A DNA stretch of 64,000 nucleotides from Chrysomallon squamiferum (Eukaryota; Mollusca; Gastropoda; Neomphalida; Peltospiridae): contig CM022678.1 in the NCBI GenBank assembly GCA_012295275.1, positions 11,063,282 through 11,127,281 of the forward strand. The letters run 5' to 3'. The number at the start of each line of letters is the position of its first letter. Within the stretch, counting starts at the first letter, position 1. The translations under genes and the position numbers were made by a program. Below the pieces are notes generated by a model, which saw only the letters and a program-made list of their open reading frames with translations, was not told the origin of the DNA and made no database searches. Below, one piece after another: positions 59,499-64,000 of the stretch.

Positions 59499-60351
59499 TT
59501 TGTGTCACCCTGTACTCACTGTCACTTTACTCACAAAGTTCAGTTTGTACTCACTGATGTCACGTTACTCATTGATGTCTCTTTACTCATTGATAATTTG
59601 ACGTTACTCACAGATGTCTCAATTTACTTAAAGATGATATCATTTTCCTTATTGATAATATCAGTTCTCTGAAAATACTGTCACACTGTCCTGCTAGAAC
59701 TCCAGCTGTCTCCAAAAATAAATCTCTTACTTTCAACCTCAAATTATCTCCCCTAGATAGTGTCACACTCAACTTGAAGATAATGTAGCCTTTACCTCCT
59801 AGATGTCAAACTATTCCCTTGATTAGTTAATGTTGTTAATGTTAATTCCTTTATGTTAATATTGCCCTTACGTTTTCCTTGCAGACTTTTTGAAATATAA
59901 ATATGCCACTATATTGGTGAAAACTAAAATTTAAAAAAATGATATTCTTTCAATGTTTTTCCAGTCTAAATATATTTACATCTTAGTACATTTCATGGAA
60001 AAATATCTGTTTCTAGTGTACCTTGGCAACTCGAAAATAAAATCTAGCACTCATCAATGTCTTTTAAATTAATCACAATCTACAGTTTGTTCAAATACTT
60101 TCTTAATAGTCAACTGTTACACAAAAAATATCTCTCTACATTTAAAACAATACTAATTCCAGCCTACCGCAGTTTACTATCTTTCTACATCCAAACTAAT
60201 AACTAATAACTGTGACAGACATGTTAAATCCTTCACACATAATAAAAATAAAATAATAATAATAATAATAATAAATGTCAGCTAGTTTAAGGTCTTTTAT
60301 AATCAGAAAGTGAGAAAGAAGATTTCTAGGTTTATTAGGAAACCTGTGAAA
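59499..60351 (-). other. TMEM60 upstream region and MRPL53 3' flank
   Basis: No coding exon seen. Next to the TMEM60 ATG there are short repeats on the plus strand (ACTCACTGATGTCWC, TTACTCATTGATGTCTC), about five diverged copies at 59515-59615, which would lie in the TMEM60 5' UTR or promoter. An (AAT)n run is at 60253-60275. Confidence 0.5.
60331..60336 (-). terminator. MRPL53 polyadenylation signal
   Basis: TTTATT on the plus strand is AATAAA on the minus strand, only about 15 bases after the MRPL53 stop codon. This would give a very short 3' UTR, common in compact mitochondrial ribosomal protein genes. Confidence 0.5.
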
Positions 60352-60687
60352 TCATTTTTTCTTTTTCAAGCTCTTTGTTACAACAGTCGGAGTTTCTCCT
60401 TTCTTTGGATCTTTGTCCTCACATAGTTTATGAAATCTTTCCAAAATTTCTATTGTTGACAAGTTTTGTGTTTTAAACAGCAGCTTGTGCCCATCAACTA
60501 TAAATAAACAGCAGATATATAAATGAATGCATCCCTGATTCATGAAATACTTACACATTTTAGCACTGATGGTTACTAAGAAGGAATAAATTACATTTAA
60601 CAAACAAAATGTACTAATTAACAAAACAAATGTAAATAAAGTTAAATATTATTGTCCAAATGATTAATGTTTGTATCAATCAAGAAA

Positions 60688-60733
<46 letters not shown>

Positions 60734-60902
60734 AACATCATACTTACTAAATCCCACATTTATTGTGGGTTCAGTTCTGTCTGATTTCACATCAACTTTG
60801 ACACTGACGTTCTGATTTGTTGCTAAAACTCTTGGAAAATGCAGCTGATACAGAACCTCTCTGAATTAATTTAATAAAATATAATTAATTAGTTTAATAT
60901 TC

Positions 60903-60990
<88 letters not shown>

Positions 60991-61395
60991 GCTGATATTT
61001 ATATATAGTTTTAATTTGTTTCTCCAACAAACATCACATGCAATTGGTTTGTTATTAAAGAAAAAAAAAATTCTCATGACAGTTAAATCAAGAAGGATAT
61101 GTATTAAACTGATATCTTATTTTATTCATTTAAAAACGCAGACGATCCCGATACAAATAGTAATAACAAAAATATTACAAGGCTACGTGATGTCAGTACA
61201 TTTTCAATGTCGTTTGTGTATGGTGTGCAGTTACAAAAACGTCTCTAGATTACTATTTCACAACACTGATAAATAACTGCATGTATACCTTATTGATCTA
61301 ACGTTTTCTGAAAAAGGATCAAATGAAAATTTCACTTGTTTGACCGCTCTTAGCTGAAGTGTATTAATCAGTTTCGATATTTTACTGTGAGCCAT
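60352..61395 (-). CDS. MRPL53: Mitochondrial ribosomal protein L53 (three exons)
   Basis: Exons 61395-61289, 60860-60748 and 60497-60352 join in phases 2 and 1 to give 121 codons. The N-terminus MAHSKISKLINTLQLRAVKQ matches the MRPL53 pattern (short basic leader, then LRxVKQVxxxFxPFxxNVxSxR, with FSFDPFSENVRSIR here). The middle has NVSVKVDVKSDRTEPTINVG, followed by DGHKLLFKTQNLSTIEILE, equivalent to the vertebrate FGDGHRL segment. Vertebrate MRPL53 is about 112 residues. It is a component of the large subunit of the mitochondrial ribosome (L53, related to the L51/S25/CI-B8 fold). The C-terminus is a Lys-rich tail (KSLKKKK). Splice sites are GTATAC/TTCAG and GTAAGT/TATAG. Confidence 0.93.
60690..60730. 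repeat. (GT)n microsatellite in MRPL53 intron 2
   Basis: About 40 bases of GT, 18 bases from the exon 2 donor. Confidence 0.95.
60905..60987. repeat. (GA)n microsatellite in MRPL53 intron 1
   Basis: About 83 bases of GA, starting about 45 bases from the exon 2 acceptor. On the sense strand it is a long CT run and may act as an extended polypyrimidine tract. Confidence 0.95.
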
Positions 61396-61407
61396 GCCTA
61401 GTGTAGT

Positions 61408-61444
61408 CACGTGATCACATCTATATAACAAAATTTGTCATTGG
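61408..61444 (-). promoter_or_regulatory. MRPL53 promoter elements
   Basis: Upstream of the ATG on the minus strand: CACGTG E-box (61413-61408), TATATAG (about 61427-61421) and CCAAT (61444-61440). All are within 50 bases of the start codon, implying a very short 5' UTR. Confidence 0.5.
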
Positions 61445-61922
61445 TCGGAAAAACATTCGCATCAGAATTCGGACAAGAACGGAGAAACACGGATTCATAA
61501 AAATGAACAAACTGGAAGACACTTTTAATAAACTAAGTAAAAGCTCACAGATTTTTATTAATAAAAATGTGATGATGAATGTGTATCTGTATGTATGGAG
61601 TTGTTCTACATTTGTTTTTGCTTATATTTATTGCGTTAATCGTTTATATATATATTTTTTTATTAAAATAATAATCTTGTTTTATATTATATTTAAATTT
61701 TTAATTGCATAAAGAAATTAATGGAATAAAAACTGAATACAATAAAAACTGAAAACAATGAAGCAAACAAACAAACAAACAATAACATAAACAAATAAAC
61801 AAATAAATAAAGAATTAAAATAAATAACAACCAGCTGACATTTGTTATTCTAACAAAACAACACAACACATTATAATTATAAATAAAATGTTAATGTCTG
61901 ACCTATAATTAAAAAATTATTT

Positions 61923-61953
<31 letters not shown>

Positions 61954-62182
61954 GTTATTTATTTATTATTTGCGCGTATGTGTGGACACAAATCTCCGTC
62001 TCTGATGTTGTCATAACTATAGACTGTTCTTGATGATGTGTAAATATTCGAGCGTTGCTCAGGAACGTGACGTAAAGCTCTATTACGTCACACTACAAGG
62101 TAACTGAAGATAAGAACATAGGAAATGAAAAGAAAACAACCTGGTAGTAAGTACATTTATTCAGTAAGCTCAATATAAGAAC

Positions 62183-62231
<49 letters not shown>

Positions 62232-62363
62232 CTTTTTTTGTGTGTGGAGGGGTTGAGGGTCAGTTAAAAGCTAAAAGATAGATTTGGTTTAATTTCGCAA
62301 TATATTAAATGAGTAGATATAAATTAAATATGGGGTGAAAAAGAAAAGAAAGGAAGAAAGATA

Positions 62364-62402
<39 letters not shown>

Positions 62403-62805
62403 ATGATACCCATATATATCATCATCATTATCACCGGTATGTACCCTTTTGTTGTTGTTGTTATTGTTATTTATAAATATATTAGTAACTATTAAAGCTT
62501 TTAAAATAACAACAACAAGAAAAATAGAATATTATTTATTTTCATTAAATTTTTTAAACCTATGTCTCTTTATTACAAAGCAATATATAATTGTGTTCTA
62601 TTTCAAATATAATGTCAAGGGAAACATTTGCCAGTTCGTATTTCTGGAAAGTTTTATTGCTTTAGAATTTTTTTTTTTTTTTTTCTTCTTTTTCACAAAT
62701 TATTTTTACAATGAAACCGTAAAATTGATGGTTATCAATGGCCAACATATTAATGAAAAAACCACCTAATTTATTATTATTGTTGTTGTTGTTGTTGTTG
62801 TTATC

Positions 62806-62883
<78 letters not shown>

Positions 62884-63174
62884 AGTAATTAAAATTATTA
62901 TATTAATATTTAACTATTTTTTATTTATTATTAACTTCACAAGTAAGTAAATCGAAATTGTCTTCATATATAAATGTTATATTAATACTGAATATGTTAT
63001 ATGTTATATATGTGTGTATGTTGTGCATATATGTGAGTATATGTTTATGATTTGTTACGTTTCAAAAAATGTACTTCTTTGGATATAAAATTAATTTTAA
63101 AAGATTGTAAGCATGATTGTTTTTATTTCATTAAAATGAATTAGATTTTTTAAAAGTATATTTTACTCTTTCAG
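61445..63174. other. Right-hand flank of MRPL53
   Basis: Mostly AT-rich sequence with TTTA tetranucleotides (61921-61972), TTA (62186-62230), AAAT (62367-62402) and a TTG/TTA/TAG series (62773-62885). Apart from the CRE-containing patch near 62067 no gene feature is seen. Reading frames in this stretch are low-complexity. Confidence 0.55.
62067..62091. promoter_or_regulatory. Palindromic double CRE-like element
   Basis: GTGACGTAA and TTACGTCAC are perfect inverted 9-mers separated by seven bases. Each arm contains TGACGTAA (CREB/ATF-type). It is followed by a possible splice donor, ACAAG|GTAACT, at 62099. Confidence 0.5.
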
Positions 63175-63215
63175 TTATTACAAAAATGAAGAAAGGGTTA
63201 CTCGGTATTAAAAAG
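63175..63215 (+). CDS. Candidate 5' coding exon of an off-window gene
   Basis: TTTTACTCTTTCAG acceptor, then 11 bases, ATG at 63186, ten codons reading MKKGLLGIKK, and a GTAAAT donor in phase 0. Combined with the promoter-like element and donor near 62.1 kb this looks like the first coding exon of a plus-strand gene that continues to the right. The protein family is not recognised, and a chance match is possible because the exon is so short. Confidence 0.35.
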
Positions 63216-64000
63216 GTAAATTATTAATAAAATTAATATCGTTCCGAGTTTGTGGTTTAAATTCCAGACTGGTTGTCTACGCAATCTGACATCAGTATTG
63301 AAACAACAAGACAATAGCTCTACATTTTACAAAACCAGTCTAACGACAGGTGGTAAAGAAAGGAAATCGATTTAACCAATGGTAGAAGTTCTTTATTCTC
63401 TCTATGGATGTTTTTACATCGATATTGTCGTCTTGTCGAAAACATTTTAATTTAGACTTTTTGTGGGAAAGTGTTGGTAGCCTGCGAAATCACACTGTAA
63501 GTTCGTACCCAGCAGTATATTTATAGTCCAATCCAGAACTTTAACCTAAAATATCAAATACTGTTTTCTGTGACTGACGGTTTCTTTACATTTTATGTGG
63601 TGTCAACAAAAACTGTCCGCCATTTTTGACCCGATAAAACGAGGAAACTTACCAATAAATCTGTTTAATAACATCTAAACGAACGCCATTTCTTTTGATG
63701 AACTGAAATAAAAAATTTTTAAAATTAATTCGGTTGATAATGTCATTTCAAAAGAACAGTGTTGATACATGAAGATCATTAAGCATAGATATTTATTAAC
63801 ATTTGTCATTTAATTTATCATTTGATGTTCGTAATTAATATTATAATATTAAATATTCATCGTTTTATTTAATTTTAATTACCATTAATTAATTTACGAT
63901 CAGTTTATTATCAGAGAAAACCTTTGTAATGTGATTATCTATCTTTAATTTTAACTTGATAGTAGAAAAAAGTAGTGTTATAGAAATGAAATTGAAAAGG

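Noticed and set aside
59122-59508. 128-codon His/Arg/Pro-rich frame and plus-strand Asp/Glu-rich frame over TMEM60
   Set aside because: Shadows of the TMEM60 coding frame; composition is that of shifted codons.

Overview
The window is animal nuclear DNA: very AT-rich, intron-rich and packed with microsatellites and minisatellites. The gene content (a BMP5-8 class ligand, a corin-like transmembrane serine protease, TMEM60 and MRPL53) fits a bilaterian. The dense CT/GA, GT and ATT tracts suggest a lophotrochozoan, most likely a mollusc; that placement is inference.

Layout. 1-977 (+) holds the last intron and last coding exon of a BMP5/6/7/8-type gene, then a long AT-rich 3' UTR. It converges on one very large minus-strand gene at 39533-7090. 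I could reconstruct this gene completely: 41 coding exons with matching splice phases, from an ATG to a TGA, giving 2,102 codons. The order is cytoplasmic tail, type II membrane anchor, SEA domain, five Frizzled cysteine-rich domains with Thr-rich spacers, four LDL-receptor class A (LDLa) modules, an SRCR domain and a chymotrypsin-fold serine protease. After the protease come LDLa, MAM, LDLa, MAM, LDLa x2, MAM, a Thr-rich linker and a final LDLa. Up to the protease this resembles corin. It differs in having a SEA domain, five consecutive Frizzled domains and, most strikingly, about 700 residues after the protease. The protease keeps His, Asp and Ser but has a non-tryptic S1 pocket (Asn189, Val216, Ala226) and Phe, not Arg or Lys, before its mature N-terminus.

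39.5-59.1 kb has no gene I can support. It is rich in simple repeats and contains a 231-bp MITE-like element, a YY1 plus CRE promoter-like core and a possible alternative first exon with CCAAT and TATA elements on the minus strand. 59.1-61.4 kb has two compact housekeeping genes, both minus strand: the single-exon TMEM60 and the three-exon MRPL53. At the right edge a CRE palindrome, a candidate donor and a short ATG-bearing exon suggest the 5' end of a plus-strand gene that continues outside.

The main signals worth pursuing are the protease gene's architecture and altered specificity, and a recurring pattern in which tandem repeats in its introns start exactly at a splice site and copy that splice site.
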